This document shows, piece by piece, positions 1 through 6,524 of a stretch of 8,767 bases of DNA. Source of the DNA: Acinetobacter sp. SAAs474 (lineage in GTDB: Bacteria > Pseudomonadota > Gammaproteobacteria > Pseudomonadales > Moraxellaceae). Made by a program: the position numbers and the translations under genes. Below the pieces are notes generated by a model. That model ran no database searches. It had not been told where the DNA came from and worked only from the letters and a program-made list of their open reading frames with translations. Position 1 is the stretch's first letter. Every line of letters begins with the position of its first letter. The DNA lies in the NCBI RefSeq assembly GCF_032823475.1, contig NZ_CP127908.1:1-8767 (forward strand), written 5' to 3'.

Positions 1-951
1 ATGAGAGAATTAGTTGTAAAAGACAATGCCTTAATTAATGCAAGCTATAACTTAGATTTAGTAGAACAACGTTTAATTTTATTGGCCATTGTTGAGGCAA
101 GAGAAAGCGGGAAAGGTATTAATGCTAATGATCCCCTTGAAGTACATGCAGAAGGCTATATCAATCAATTTGGCGTACATCGCAATACGGCTTATCAAGC
201 ATTAAAAGATGCCTGTAATGATTTGTTTGCAAGACAATTTAGCTATCAAAAAATAAATGAACGAGGGAATATTGAGAACTATAGATCCCGTTGGGTTAGT
301 GAAATTGGATATGTAGATAATGAAGCAGTGGTTAAACTTATCTTTGCCCCAGCCATAGTTCCCTTAATTACACGCTTAGAAGAGCATTTCACTAAATACG
401 AATTGCAGCAAGTTAGTAATCTCAGCAGTGCTTATGCTGTTCGCTTATATGAATTATTAATTGCTTGGAGAAGTACTGGTTCTACTCCTGTTATAGAGCT
501 AAGTGATTTCCGTCAAAGAATTGGCGTACTCGATACAGAGTACAAGCGTATGGAACGCTTTAAAACTAGTGTACTTGAGCTTGCTATTAAACAAATTAAC
601 GAACATACAGATATCACAGTGAAGTATGAACAACACAAAAGAGGTCGATCAATTTCAGGTTTTTCTTTTACGTTTAAACAGAAGAAAAAGGATAATCCAT
701 CAATAGAAAGAGATCCGAATACCTTAGACCTTTTTTCAAAGATGACCGATGCTCAACGGCATATGTTTGCAAACAAACTTTCAGAACTCCCTGAAATGGG
801 TCGCTATTCACAAGGAACTGAAAGCTATCCTCAATTTGCTGTTCGTATTGCTGAGATGCTACAAGACTCTGAAAAAATCAAAGAACTAGCCCCATACCTA
901 AAAAAAGTGGGATACATGCCATCAAATAAAAAGGACACAGTAAATGGCTAA
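1..951 (+). CDS. repM: RepM-type replication initiator, Rep_3 family
   Basis: Plasmid replication initiator of 316 aa that should bind the iterons and open the origin in the cytoplasm. The N-terminal two thirds (about residues 3-225) read as the Rep_3 double winged-helix fold. The opening 'ELVVKDNALINASYNLDLVE' is the typical Rep_3 start, helix-turn-helix-like segments lie near 57-75 ('FGVHRNTAYQALKDACNDL') and 125-200, and a basic stretch lies at 205-231. The C-terminal ~85 residues are the usual less conserved RepM tail. The length is normal for Acinetobacter RepM. The ATG at base 1 is preceded, across the presumed circular junction, by GGTG four bases upstream at the window's right end. 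The gene overlaps the next one by 8 bases, so the two are probably co-translated. Its likely regulation by an inverted partial iteron is described at the right end. Family assignment is firm; incompatibility group cannot be given without comparison. Confidence 0.95.
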   Translation: MRELVVKDNALINASYNLDLVEQRLILLAIVEARESGKGINANDPLEVHAEGYINQFGVHRNTAYQALKDACNDLFARQFSYQKINERGNIENYRSRWVSEIGYVDNEAVVKLIFAPAIVPLITRLEEHFTKYELQQVSNLSSAYAVRLYELLIAWRSTGSTPVIELSDFRQRIGVLDTEYKRMERFKTSVLELAIKQINEHTDITVKYEQHKRGRSISGFSFTFKQKKKDNPSIERDPNTLDLFSKMTDAQRHMFANKLSELPEMGRYSQGTESYPQFAVRIAEMLQDSEKIKELAPYLKKVGYMPSNKKDTVNG

Positions 952-1519
952 GTTATCGCTAAGTGAAGTATCTAAAAAATTTCATATTGATAGGTCAACC
1001 ATTTACAGAGCTGTACGTAATGGGCGTTTATCACGTTCTAGTGATGGTCAATTTGACCTTTCGGAAGTGATTAGATGCTTTGGGGAGCCTGAGCAAACAT
1101 CTCAACAAATTGAGTCATCTACATCAGATAGCGATGAATCTACAAAAAAACTCATTATTCATTTAGAAAACGAAGTTAAAAAATACCAAGAACGTGAAGA
1201 ACGGTTAATGCAACAAATTGACCGTATGCAAACACTCATTGAACTAAAAAGTGTTGCACCTGCCACAGCAGCACCACAACAAAATGCTACGGCATGCGAC
1301 ACCGACATGCCACAGCATGCGACAACACAACAAAATAATGATAATAAAAAGAATAATGAATTAAATATTGCAGAAAATGTGGCATTGCCACAGCAACAAA
1401 CTACGGCATACCACACCCAAAAGCTACAGCATGCCACGTTGCAAAATGTGGCAGTGCCACAACACAAAAAACGTGGCTTATTTGGCCGTGTGCTGAATGC
1501 TGTTTTTGATAATGACTAA
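944..1519 (+). CDS. plasmid HTH DNA-binding protein with coiled coil and Q/T-rich repeats
   Basis: A 191-aa putative DNA-binding protein of the type that regularly follows repM in Acinetobacter plasmids (often called RepA or simply DNA-binding protein). Its exact role is unproven; copy control or partition are plausible. Residues 3-45 form a helix-turn-helix of the excisionase/Hin-like sort ('LSEVSKKFHIDRSTIYRAVR', then 'GRLSRSSDGQFDLSEVIRCF'). Residues 66-102 are charged and heptad-like, suggesting a dimerising coiled coil. Residues 105-174 are low-complexity, rich in Q, T, A and N, with two related peptide blocks (117-130 and 154-167). The last 17 residues are basic then hydrophobic ('KKRGLFGRVLNAVF'). 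The start at 944 has AAAAGGA 8 bases upstream and overlaps the end of repM. The third gene follows after 12 bases, suggesting one operon. Confidence 0.85.
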   Translation: MAKLSLSEVSKKFHIDRSTIYRAVRNGRLSRSSDGQFDLSEVIRCFGEPEQTSQQIESSTSDSDESTKKLIIHLENEVKKYQEREERLMQQIDRMQTLIELKSVAPATAAPQQNATACDTDMPQHATTQQNNDNKKNNELNIAENVALPQQQTTAYHTQKLQHATLQNVAVPQHKKRGLFGRVLNAVFDND

Positions 1520-1531
1520 GGGAGAGAGATC

Positions 1532-1771
1532 ATGCCGAAACTGAAAGACATTGCCCTGGGAATTATTGTGGCCCCGCTGCTGATCCCGATCATGCTGATT
1601 GCATCGTACCTGGATAAAAAGGCACTCAAAAAAGAGGCTTCTGGAGCCGCTTCTTTAAGCCGTATGGATGATGGGATTGTTCATCTAGGATTATTAAAAC
1701 CGTGGAACATTGGTCACTTATTGATCGTGAAACATGAAAAATCACATAAAAAGGCGCTTATTAAATATTAG
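1532..1771 (+). CDS. small single-pass membrane-type hypothetical protein
   Basis: An unrecognised 79-aa protein. Residues 7-27 ('IALGIIVAPLLIPIMLIASYL') are continuous hydrophobic sequence fit for one membrane helix, flanked by Lys on both sides. The remainder is soluble and basic. The start is supported by AAGGGAG seven bases upstream, and the gene lies 12 bases after the HTH gene, so it is probably the last gene of the replication operon. The first ~96 bases are about half G+C by hand count, with GC-rich codons (CCG, CTG, GCC, ATC), whereas the rest uses AT-rich codons like its neighbours. This suggests a join of two sequences around codons 35-45, or an acquired 5' part. The stop codon falls inside the following terminator hairpin. 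Existence is likely; function is unknown. Confidence 0.65.
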   Translation: MPKLKDIALGIIVAPLLIPIMLIASYLDKKALKKEASGAASLSRMDDGIVHLGLLKPWNIGHLLIVKHEKSHKKALIKY

Positions 1772-1775
1772 CGCC
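1748..1775. terminator. hairpin terminator, best on the minus strand
   Basis: GGCGCT (1753-1758) pairs with AGCGCC (1770-1775) around an 11-base loop. Read on the minus strand, the stem is followed by TTTTT (1748-1752), a proper rho-independent layout that would end transcription of the minus-strand genes from 3204. Read on the plus strand it ends the rep operon but has only a weak T tract. It is probably shared by both convergent operons. Confidence 0.65.
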
Positions 1776-1821
1776 ACTTTCACATAATTAACCAATTGAA
1801 AAATATAGTGAAATATAAAGC

Positions 1822-1849
1822 ATTTCGTATAAGGTGTATTATGTTAATT
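1822..1849 (+). other. pdif site (XerC/XerD recombination site), C|D orientation
   Basis: XerC arm ATTTCGTATAA (1822-1832), 6-bp spacer GGTGTA (1833-1838), XerD arm TTATGTTAATT (1839-1849). This agrees with the dif/pdif consensus known from Acinetobacter plasmids. It lies in the short gap between the converging rep operon and the minus-strand 289-aa gene, a normal place for a module boundary. Confidence 0.93.
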
Positions 1850-1865
1850 TTAGAAAAACTTACAA

Positions 1866-2735
1866 CTAGATACTATTTGTTAAAACTTTTTTTCCGATTC
1901 TAATAATTTCATTTTCTAGTTCTGGAGGTAGACTTTTCTCAAACAATATATCGATATGAGGCAACTCAATTTTATCCTTATTAAAACAGCAATCCTTGAA
2001 TAGAGTCATTTCTTCTTGACACGGACATATAGCATCCTCATCAAGATGGCCAAAATCAGATCTCTTTAAAGTTCTTTTTGATTTAACAGGCACCCATCCA
2101 TCAAAAGGGTTCTGTAACCTTTCGGAAACATAATCTACAATTGAATAATCATAGTCTATAAGTGGAATGCAAATTTTTTGCATTGGTGTTTTTACAACAG
2201 AGATTTCTTTAATTTCCTCAATTTCACCACCAATATGGAAACATAGCTCTCCATTGTAAAGCATCCCTTTTTTATGCTTACATCTATTCCGTGGCTTTAC
2301 TACTTCCGAACAAATTGAGCATAAATAATACTTTACAGTAAAACCCATACTAAAAAATATTTTATAGGGAAATAATGATTGCCAGTTTTTCACCATTTCT
2401 TTATAAAAGAAAACTTTATACTTTTGAGAAAAAATATCGTCAATATTTTTTTCTAAAAGAATTATATCCGTTTCCAATTCAGCCAATAAGGCCCAAGAAT
2501 CTAAATATTCTTTATTCTTTATTAAAGAAAAAGCTTGTATATAGCCTTTTTTAATTTGAAATATAGTTTTGAATTTCCATAAAAAGTTAGATATTTCCTC
2601 ACGATTTTCTTTCTGAACAAGTATTAGAAGATCATTAATTTGATCCACTGCCTTATCATACAACTCTAAATCAATTATCTCTTTACTTAACAGGAGGTGA
2701 TTCAATGCATCGATCAGGTTCATTTCTTTTTTCAT
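1866..2735 (-). CDS. Cys-rich protein with zinc-binding motif and SEC-C-like C-terminus, unknown function
   Basis: A 289-aa protein not recognised as a whole. Residues 1-130 are predicted mostly helical and rich in Leu, Ile and Lys. A putative metal site follows: C139-x2-C142 ('LCSIC'), then C152-x-H154 and C165. Next comes a segment ('EISVVKTPMQ', 177-186) resembling the sequence after similar Cys/His clusters in phage head proteins, noted from memory only. Near the C-terminus C237-P-C239 and the pair C249-C250 form a SEC-C-like zinc motif, normally a small accessory binding element. The start at ATG 2735 has GGAG ten bases upstream. The gene starts 53 bases inside the end of the upstream 173-aa gene in another frame, so the two are almost certainly one transcript and translationally coupled. 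It is AT-rich. The position inside a pdif segment beside a nuclease suggests defence, but that is inference. Confidence 0.8.
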   Translation of the reverse strand: MKKEMNLIDALNHLLLSKEIIDLELYDKAVDQINDLLILVQKENREEISNFLWKFKTIFQIKKGYIQAFSLIKNKEYLDSWALLAELETDIILLEKNIDDIFSQKYKVFFYKEMVKNWQSLFPYKIFFSMGFTVKYYLCSICSEVVKPRNRCKHKKGMLYNGELCFHIGGEIEEIKEISVVKTPMQKICIPLIDYDYSIVDYVSERLQNPFDGWVPVKSKRTLKRSDFGHLDEDAICPCQEEMTLFKDCCFNKDKIELPHIDILFEKSLPPELENEIIRIGKKVLTNSI

Positions 2736-3204
2736 CTTTACTCAACTCCTTTACAGTGTTCAAAACTTCATTAACTTTTTCAGCATCACCTCTATATGAC
2801 ACAAGGATGTTTGATTCATTTTTTTTCTCAATAATTATACTGAAATCGACTTCATCACCTTTTTTTGCTTGTAGTTCGTTCGAAATATAATCACCGATAA
2901 CACCAGTGAATATTGGAGCAATGATGCTCGTTACTAAAAAAACACCTAACCGATGAGATCTAGAATGCAAAGCTAATTCTTTATAGTCTTCGTCAGTTGA
3001 AAATAATTCAACATCTTCTGGACTTATCTTTTCTTGTAAATAAGAAAAAACTTCTATCGTTCCATTATGAAAAGCATCTTTTTGGGTAAAACTAGGGAGG
3101 ATAAGTACACTAATGTCACGATCTAAAATCAAAGGCTTTTCATTTTTAAAAAATGAAAAATCTAAATCTGTTTTTTCAATTCTAAGTGGTTCTTCTCTAA
3201 TCAT
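2683..3204 (-). CDS. hypothetical protein with one central hydrophobic segment
   Basis: A 173-aa protein that I do not recognise. Residues 1-80 are mixed and acidic ('ISVLILPSF' at 31-39 looks like a buried strand). Residues 86-106 ('LGVFLVTSIIAPIFTGVIGDY') are hydrophobic enough for a membrane helix or a buried hairpin. Residues 118-155 read as strands and a helix ('VDFSIIIEKK', 'NILVSYRGDAEKVNEVLNTVKEL'), a small alpha/beta domain. The start ATG at 3204 has GGGGA about nine bases upstream and no better start nearby. It is the first gene of a two-gene minus-strand unit, its 3' end overlapping the 289-aa gene by 53 bases. A membrane-anchored effector or sensor with a zinc-binding soluble partner would fit this layout, but nothing in the sequence proves it. 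Confidence 0.75.
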   Translation of the reverse strand: MIREEPLRIEKTDLDFSFFKNEKPLILDRDISVLILPSFTQKDAFHNGTIEVFSYLQEKISPEDVELFSTDEDYKELALHSRSHRLGVFLVTSIIAPIFTGVIGDYISNELQAKKGDEVDFSIIIEKKNESNILVSYRGDAEKVNEVLNTVKELSKDEKRNEPDRCIESPPVK

Positions 3205-3611
3205 TTCATTTTCCCCAAAATAAATTAGAGTTCATCATATCTATAATTTACATATAGTCCATTTAAAACAATATATTGATGATAAATCAATCAAACCAAT
3301 AGCTTTAAATTTATTCTAATTTTGCCTTTTCCATAAATTATCCATAATTTCTGTGGTCAAACCTTGGGGGAAGTTTTGAGCAATGTTGTAAGTTCAGGCT
3401 GACATGAATTAGGGACAAATGCATCTATGGCATCCTTGCGAATTTTCATATGATGGGGACATAGAGAGCAGGATGCTCCAGATAAGAATAAGAAAAGACA
3501 GCAACGGAAAATGCAGGTACGACAGGAGTCATACCGAAGCAACCAATATGAAAAAGCCCGACAAGATGTCGGGCTTTTTTATTGCCTAAATTTTTTGATC
3601 TTGGAGAATCT
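3205..3611. other. intergenic region with probable gene remnant, no intact gene
   Basis: About 400 bases between two minus-strand genes. 3205-3340 is very AT-rich and should hold the promoter of the 173-aa gene, though no clear -35/-10 pair stands out. 3345-3550 is visibly richer in G+C than its surroundings. On the plus strand, 3454-3615 is an open frame of 53 codons with no proper start and a very basic, Gln-rich composition ('DKNKKRQQRKMQVRQES'). It runs through the terminator, so it is more likely a fragment of foreign or decayed sequence than a gene. The minus-strand frames here (3357-3542, 3446-3637) are Cys/Ser/Phe-rich and lack coding character. Confidence 0.5.
3551..3580. terminator. 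strong bidirectional rho-independent terminator
   Basis: A perfect stem with arms 3551-3563 (AAAAAGCCCGACA) and 3567-3579, and a 3-base loop AGA. On the plus strand it ends in TTTTTT. On the minus strand it also ends in a T run and lies about 30 bases past the stop codon of the OLD-family gene, whose transcript it should end, insulating the 173-aa gene downstream. Confidence 0.9.
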
Positions 3612-5351
3612 TTAAGACACCTGTCTAATCTCCTCATGCGGAGGGCTCATCAATAGACCCCTGAGTATTTCAAATAACTCTCCAAGTTTTAGAGCACAAA
3701 TTTCCTGTTTTTCCAACTTCTGCATAACAGTTATTGGCTTAATATCTTGTCTCGTTGGAGCTTCATACCCTAAAAAATCTTCGAAATCTTTTTCAAAAAA
3801 ATAAGGAGCAGATAAAGTAAATTTATTATGACAACTAACAATGAATGGATTTATGGCTTTGTGAATTTTTCGGTTAGAATCCCCATCACAAATAACTATA
3901 TGATTTATTCCATAAGCTTCTAGTAGTTTCATATATCTATGGAAGTTATATTTTCCATTTACATCCACAACACATATTTTATGTTCTCGTAAAACCTCCC
4001 AATCTCTAGCCAATTGATAGTTTAAAAATACTTTTTCAGTTGCTCCTTCTACTAAAACTACAGTATCTGAAAAAAATAAAGATAGCCGTTCACTATCAAG
4101 CCATAATTGATATCTAAACATTTCCATACAACTTAGTTCATCTTCATCAACATCTTCACCTGACAACAGCCTCTTTGCGTCTCCAGCGCCTTCTTGTTGT
4201 TTAGCAACGATGTCTTGCAGTAGTTTTGTTAATTGTAATCCATGTCCAAAAATATCATTTAAAATTTCTTTAGTTGGTTGATATATATTAGTAATACCCT
4301 CAATTCTTCTAACTCTAATTATTTCTAATAAATTTTCATGAGCTTTATCTAAAAAGTTTGGTGCATGAGAGGTAACGAAAACTTGGTGATCACTTAATTT
4401 TGATAATTTTCTCAACCGATAAGCCATATTTTCTTGTTGATTTGGATGTAAAAATGCTTCTGGTTCTTCAAATAAAATTAAATGAAACGTAGGGGAAAAC
4501 TCTTTTTTTGCTGACTTTTTTTCATCTTTAAATGTTGTGGCTAAACTAATTAACTCATAAATGACTGATCTCTGAAATCCATGTCCATAATTGTCTATAT
4601 GAACACCTTCATCCCCAAGTGTAGAATCTAAAAATGTATGTTTAATTAAAGATTTAGAAATATCTTCTGGTTGAATAGGAGCTAAAGATAGATCTAAAGA
4701 TATATCCCAAGATTTGAGGGCTGTATTTATAGGGTTTGAAATTTGAGATAAGAAACCATTTTCATCCTTCGCTTCGCTACCTAGTAAGGAAAATGCATCA
4801 GCAACAGCTTGATAGGAAGGACTAGTCATAACTACTTTTTTGAGTAAATGATTAATCATATTTCTCAAAGGTGAAGGGCCACTCATCTTTGTTTGATCAG
4901 AAACCGATGTTATTGCAGGTATATATAATAAATCTCCCAATTTATTTAGTCCTACATTACTAGCTCCATAGAAGCAGCCTTCCGATAATTGACCATTAAT
5001 AATAGCGTAGAGATTACTTTGATTTTTTTCGACTTTAACTTCTTTTGATTTGAAAAATCTTCTAAGAATTAATGTATTAGATTCATTATCTTTATAATTA
5101 TCAGCTAAACTTTCCCATTCAATATCACTTAAATTAAACTCTATCTCAATCCATACTTCTTCATCATGAGCACCTGTTTTAGGAAAGTCTTCTATACTCC
5201 AATTAAAGTCGCCATAAAAAAGACGTATCGCATTCATTATCGTGCTTTTTCCAGCGTTATTAGCCCCAATAAATAATGAAAACTTTTGGACAAAAATTTC
5301 TTGTTCTAGAATAGATCTAAAATTATGAATCTTAAGTCTTGTTATATTCAC
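3612..5351 (-). CDS. OLD-family ATP-dependent endonuclease (AAA/ABC ATPase plus TOPRIM)
   Basis: A predicted ATP-powered nuclease of the Overcoming-Lysogenization-Defect family, whose members act in phage defence. Numbering from the GTG at 5351 gives 579 aa. Walker A is GANNAGKST (29-37). The ABC signature-like GHGFQRS is at 256-262, Walker B is LILFEEPEAFLHP (291-303), and the H-loop is VTSHAP (326-331). The TOPRIM domain follows with VVLVEGATEKVFL (431-443, catalytic Glu at 435) and the acidic cluster ICDGDS (487-492). All expected parts are present. Start choice: the frame stays open to a TTG at 5387, and ATG 5363 is possible. GTG 5351 is preferred because GGGGTG lies four bases upstream and it yields the family-typical opening 'MNITRLKIHNFRSI'. 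No UvrD-like helicase gene adjoins it, so it is a stand-alone (class 1-like) member unless a neighbour is its partner. Confidence 0.92.
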   Translation of the reverse strand: MNITRLKIHNFRSILEQEIFVQKFSLFIGANNAGKSTIMNAIRLFYGDFNWSIEDFPKTGAHDEEVWIEIEFNLSDIEWESLADNYKDNESNTLILRRFFKSKEVKVEKNQSNLYAIINGQLSEGCFYGASNVGLNKLGDLLYIPAITSVSDQTKMSGPSPLRNMINHLLKKVVMTSPSYQAVADAFSLLGSEAKDENGFLSQISNPINTALKSWDISLDLSLAPIQPEDISKSLIKHTFLDSTLGDEGVHIDNYGHGFQRSVIYELISLATTFKDEKKSAKKEFSPTFHLILFEEPEAFLHPNQQENMAYRLRKLSKLSDHQVFVTSHAPNFLDKAHENLLEIIRVRRIEGITNIYQPTKEILNDIFGHGLQLTKLLQDIVAKQQEGAGDAKRLLSGEDVDEDELSCMEMFRYQLWLDSERLSLFFSDTVVLVEGATEKVFLNYQLARDWEVLREHKICVVDVNGKYNFHRYMKLLEAYGINHIVICDGDSNRKIHKAINPFIVSCHNKFTLSAPYFFEKDFEDFLGYEAPTRQDIKPITVMQKLEKQEICALKLGELFEILRGLLMSPPHEEIRQVS

Positions 5352-5393
5352 TGCACACCCCATAAACTTGGTATAAAATAAAATCAAAGAGTT

Positions 5394-5421
5394 ATCATAC
5401 AGAATATTTTTTATGGTAAAA
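5394..5421 (-). promoter_or_regulatory. candidate promoter for the OLD-family gene
   Basis: On the minus strand, TATGAT (5394-5399) is one base from the -10 consensus. TTTACC or the overlapping TTTTAC (5415-5421) is a mediocre -35 at 15-16 bases. Transcription would then begin close to 5387, which argues against the TTG start there and for the downstream GTG/ATG starts. It is a visual match only. Confidence 0.35.
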
Positions 5422-5435
5422 ATGAATTTTACTCT

Positions 5436-5502
5436 TGACTACACTGGAATAGGTGATTACAATTTGCAAAGCAAATTGTAATCACCTATTCCAGTGTAGT
5501 CA
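5436..5502. repeat. perfect inverted repeat, 32-bp arms and 3-base loop
   Basis: The arms 5436-5467 and 5471-5502 are exact reverse complements around AAA. The left arm begins TGACTACACTGG and ends AATTTGC. There is no T run after either arm, so it is not a classical terminator. The 5-base flanks (ACTCT left, TTGTT right) do not match, so no target duplication of that size is visible. It sits between the divergent OLD and nucleotidyltransferase units. It could be two abutting ends of a lost insertion sequence, a small MITE-like element or a structural insulator. Confidence 0.9.
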
Positions 5503-5553
5503 TTGTTTATGTTAAGCTAATATTTCGGAAAATCTGTAATATTGGAACATCAC

Positions 5554-5760
5554 ATGAATCTAATTGCTCGAAAAAGCTATCCTGCTTTAGATTGCATCTT
5601 GTGGGATACAAAAGCGGATCAAATCACAGCAGAAACAGCTTTTCATCTATATGAAAAAAGATGGAAGTTCATCCAACAAGATAAATTAACTCGTGAAGAA
5701 AAAACCTTAATTGAAAGACTTACAAATATAATAGGTCATGGTTTATTTCTCCCTGCTTAA
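5554..5760 (+). CDS. small protein upstream of nucleotidyltransferase toxin, putative antitoxin/partner
   Basis: A 68-aa soluble protein from ATG 5554, chosen because GGAA lies six bases upstream; the frame also allows a TTG at 5542 (72 aa). It is mixed charged and helical ('ETAFHLYEKRWKFIQQDKLTREEKTLIERLTNIIG') and ends in 'GLFLPA'. No helix-turn-helix is evident. Only three bases separate its stop from the next start, so the two form one unit. By position it should be the antitoxin or cofactor of the nucleotidyltransferase. It is far shorter than, and unlike, the winged-helix AbiEi antitoxin normally found there. The gene is very likely; the function is inferred from context only. Confidence 0.75.
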   Translation: MNLIARKSYPALDCILWDTKADQITAETAFHLYEKRWKFIQQDKLTREEKTLIERLTNIIGHGLFLPA

Positions 5761-5763
5761 ACT

Positions 5764-6516
5764 ATGAGTTCTTATTTAAGAGACCACCACCAATTAATTC
5801 GCACTGCGCTAGAAAATTTTAATCACGATTTTTTTAAAGAAAATCGTATTATTTTCGGTGGTGGAACTCGCATAGCTCTTGAATTAAATGAATATAGAGA
5901 ATCTATTGATATCGATTTCCTATGTCCAGATAAATTATCTTTTCGTGCCGTTCGCTTAGAAACCACAGAAAAATCATTAGGCAATTTAGTAAAAGAAGAT
6001 TTCTACTATCCTAGAGAAATTCGTGCTGATAGAGATGCTGTACGTTGTTTCATTGAAATTGGAAATACACCTATTAAGTTAGAGTTTGTTTCTTTTGCTG
6101 ATTACAATCTACAAATAGACCCCACCACTCCCTTTAAAGTACCAGCTCTTAGTAGATCATCTTGTTATTTAACAAAGCTATTAGCTAATGCTGATAGATA
6201 TGCTAATTCACCTTATAAAGATATTTTTGACATCCTAGCAATGTTTTCTCATTGGGGAGAAATACCTAATGATGCTTGGGATGAAGCAGATACACACTAT
6301 GGTAAAGCTCTTGTTTTTAAAAATTTAAAAAAATCATGTGAGCATATTAATGCTCATGCTTCAGAGTACCTTGAAATTGCTACTAATCAGTTAGATATAA
6401 ACCCAGCTTATGCTGAACATCTCTTACAAGTTACTAATCAAGAATTTTTATATTATTTAAATAATCTCGAAAAAATATTATTGAATACCTCTACCCCTCA
6501 AAGAACTTTTCTCTAA
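5764..6516 (+). CDS. AbiEii/AbiGii (MenT-like) nucleotidyltransferase toxin
   Basis: A 250-aa protein of the nucleotidyltransferase family that includes AbiEii and MenT, toxins of abortive-infection and toxin-antitoxin systems that transfer nucleotides to RNA targets such as tRNA. The nucleotide-binding start is FGGGTRIALEL (31-41). The metal-binding pair is in SIDIDF (D49 and D51), and a third acidic residue is E107 in 'PIKLEFV'. The family-typical segment 'YLTKLLANADRYANSPYKDIFDI' (135-157) supplies the conserved Lys138 and the Asp-rich helix. The remaining C-terminus is helical. All core residues appear intact, so the enzyme should be active. Its start lies three bases after the small upstream gene, and the second pdif site begins nine bases past its stop. 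Target and regulation are unknown. Confidence 0.88.
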   Translation: MSSYLRDHHQLIRTALENFNHDFFKENRIIFGGGTRIALELNEYRESIDIDFLCPDKLSFRAVRLETTEKSLGNLVKEDFYYPREIRADRDAVRCFIEIGNTPIKLEFVSFADYNLQIDPTTPFKVPALSRSSCYLTKLLANADRYANSPYKDIFDILAMFSHWGEIPNDAWDEADTHYGKALVFKNLKKSCEHINAHASEYLEIATNQLDINPAYAEHLLQVTNQEFLYYLNNLEKILLNTSTPQRTFL

Positions 6517-6524
6517 AAATAAAC

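Noticed and set aside
1159..1467. Minus-strand open frame of 102 codons, Cys-rich
   Set aside because: It is the antisense of the Q/T-rich repeats of the HTH gene; its Cys/Ser/Phe-rich composition is a by-product and it has no supporting context.
2705..2890. Plus-strand frame of 61 codons inside the 173-aa gene
   Set aside because: Antisense shadow of the minus-strand gene, with Ser/Phe-rich composition.
3338..3346. TTATCCATA, one base from a DnaA box
   Set aside because: A single isolated match in an AT-rich gap far from the iterons is expected by chance.
3357..3637. Two minus-strand open frames of about 62 codons
   Set aside because: They overlap each other and a strong terminator, have non-protein-like composition and no ribosome site of note.
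5507..5515. TTATGTTAA resembling a XerD arm just after the hairpin, possible third pdif
   Set aside because: The matching XerC arm is absent at the required distance; the upstream sequence is the hairpin arm instead.
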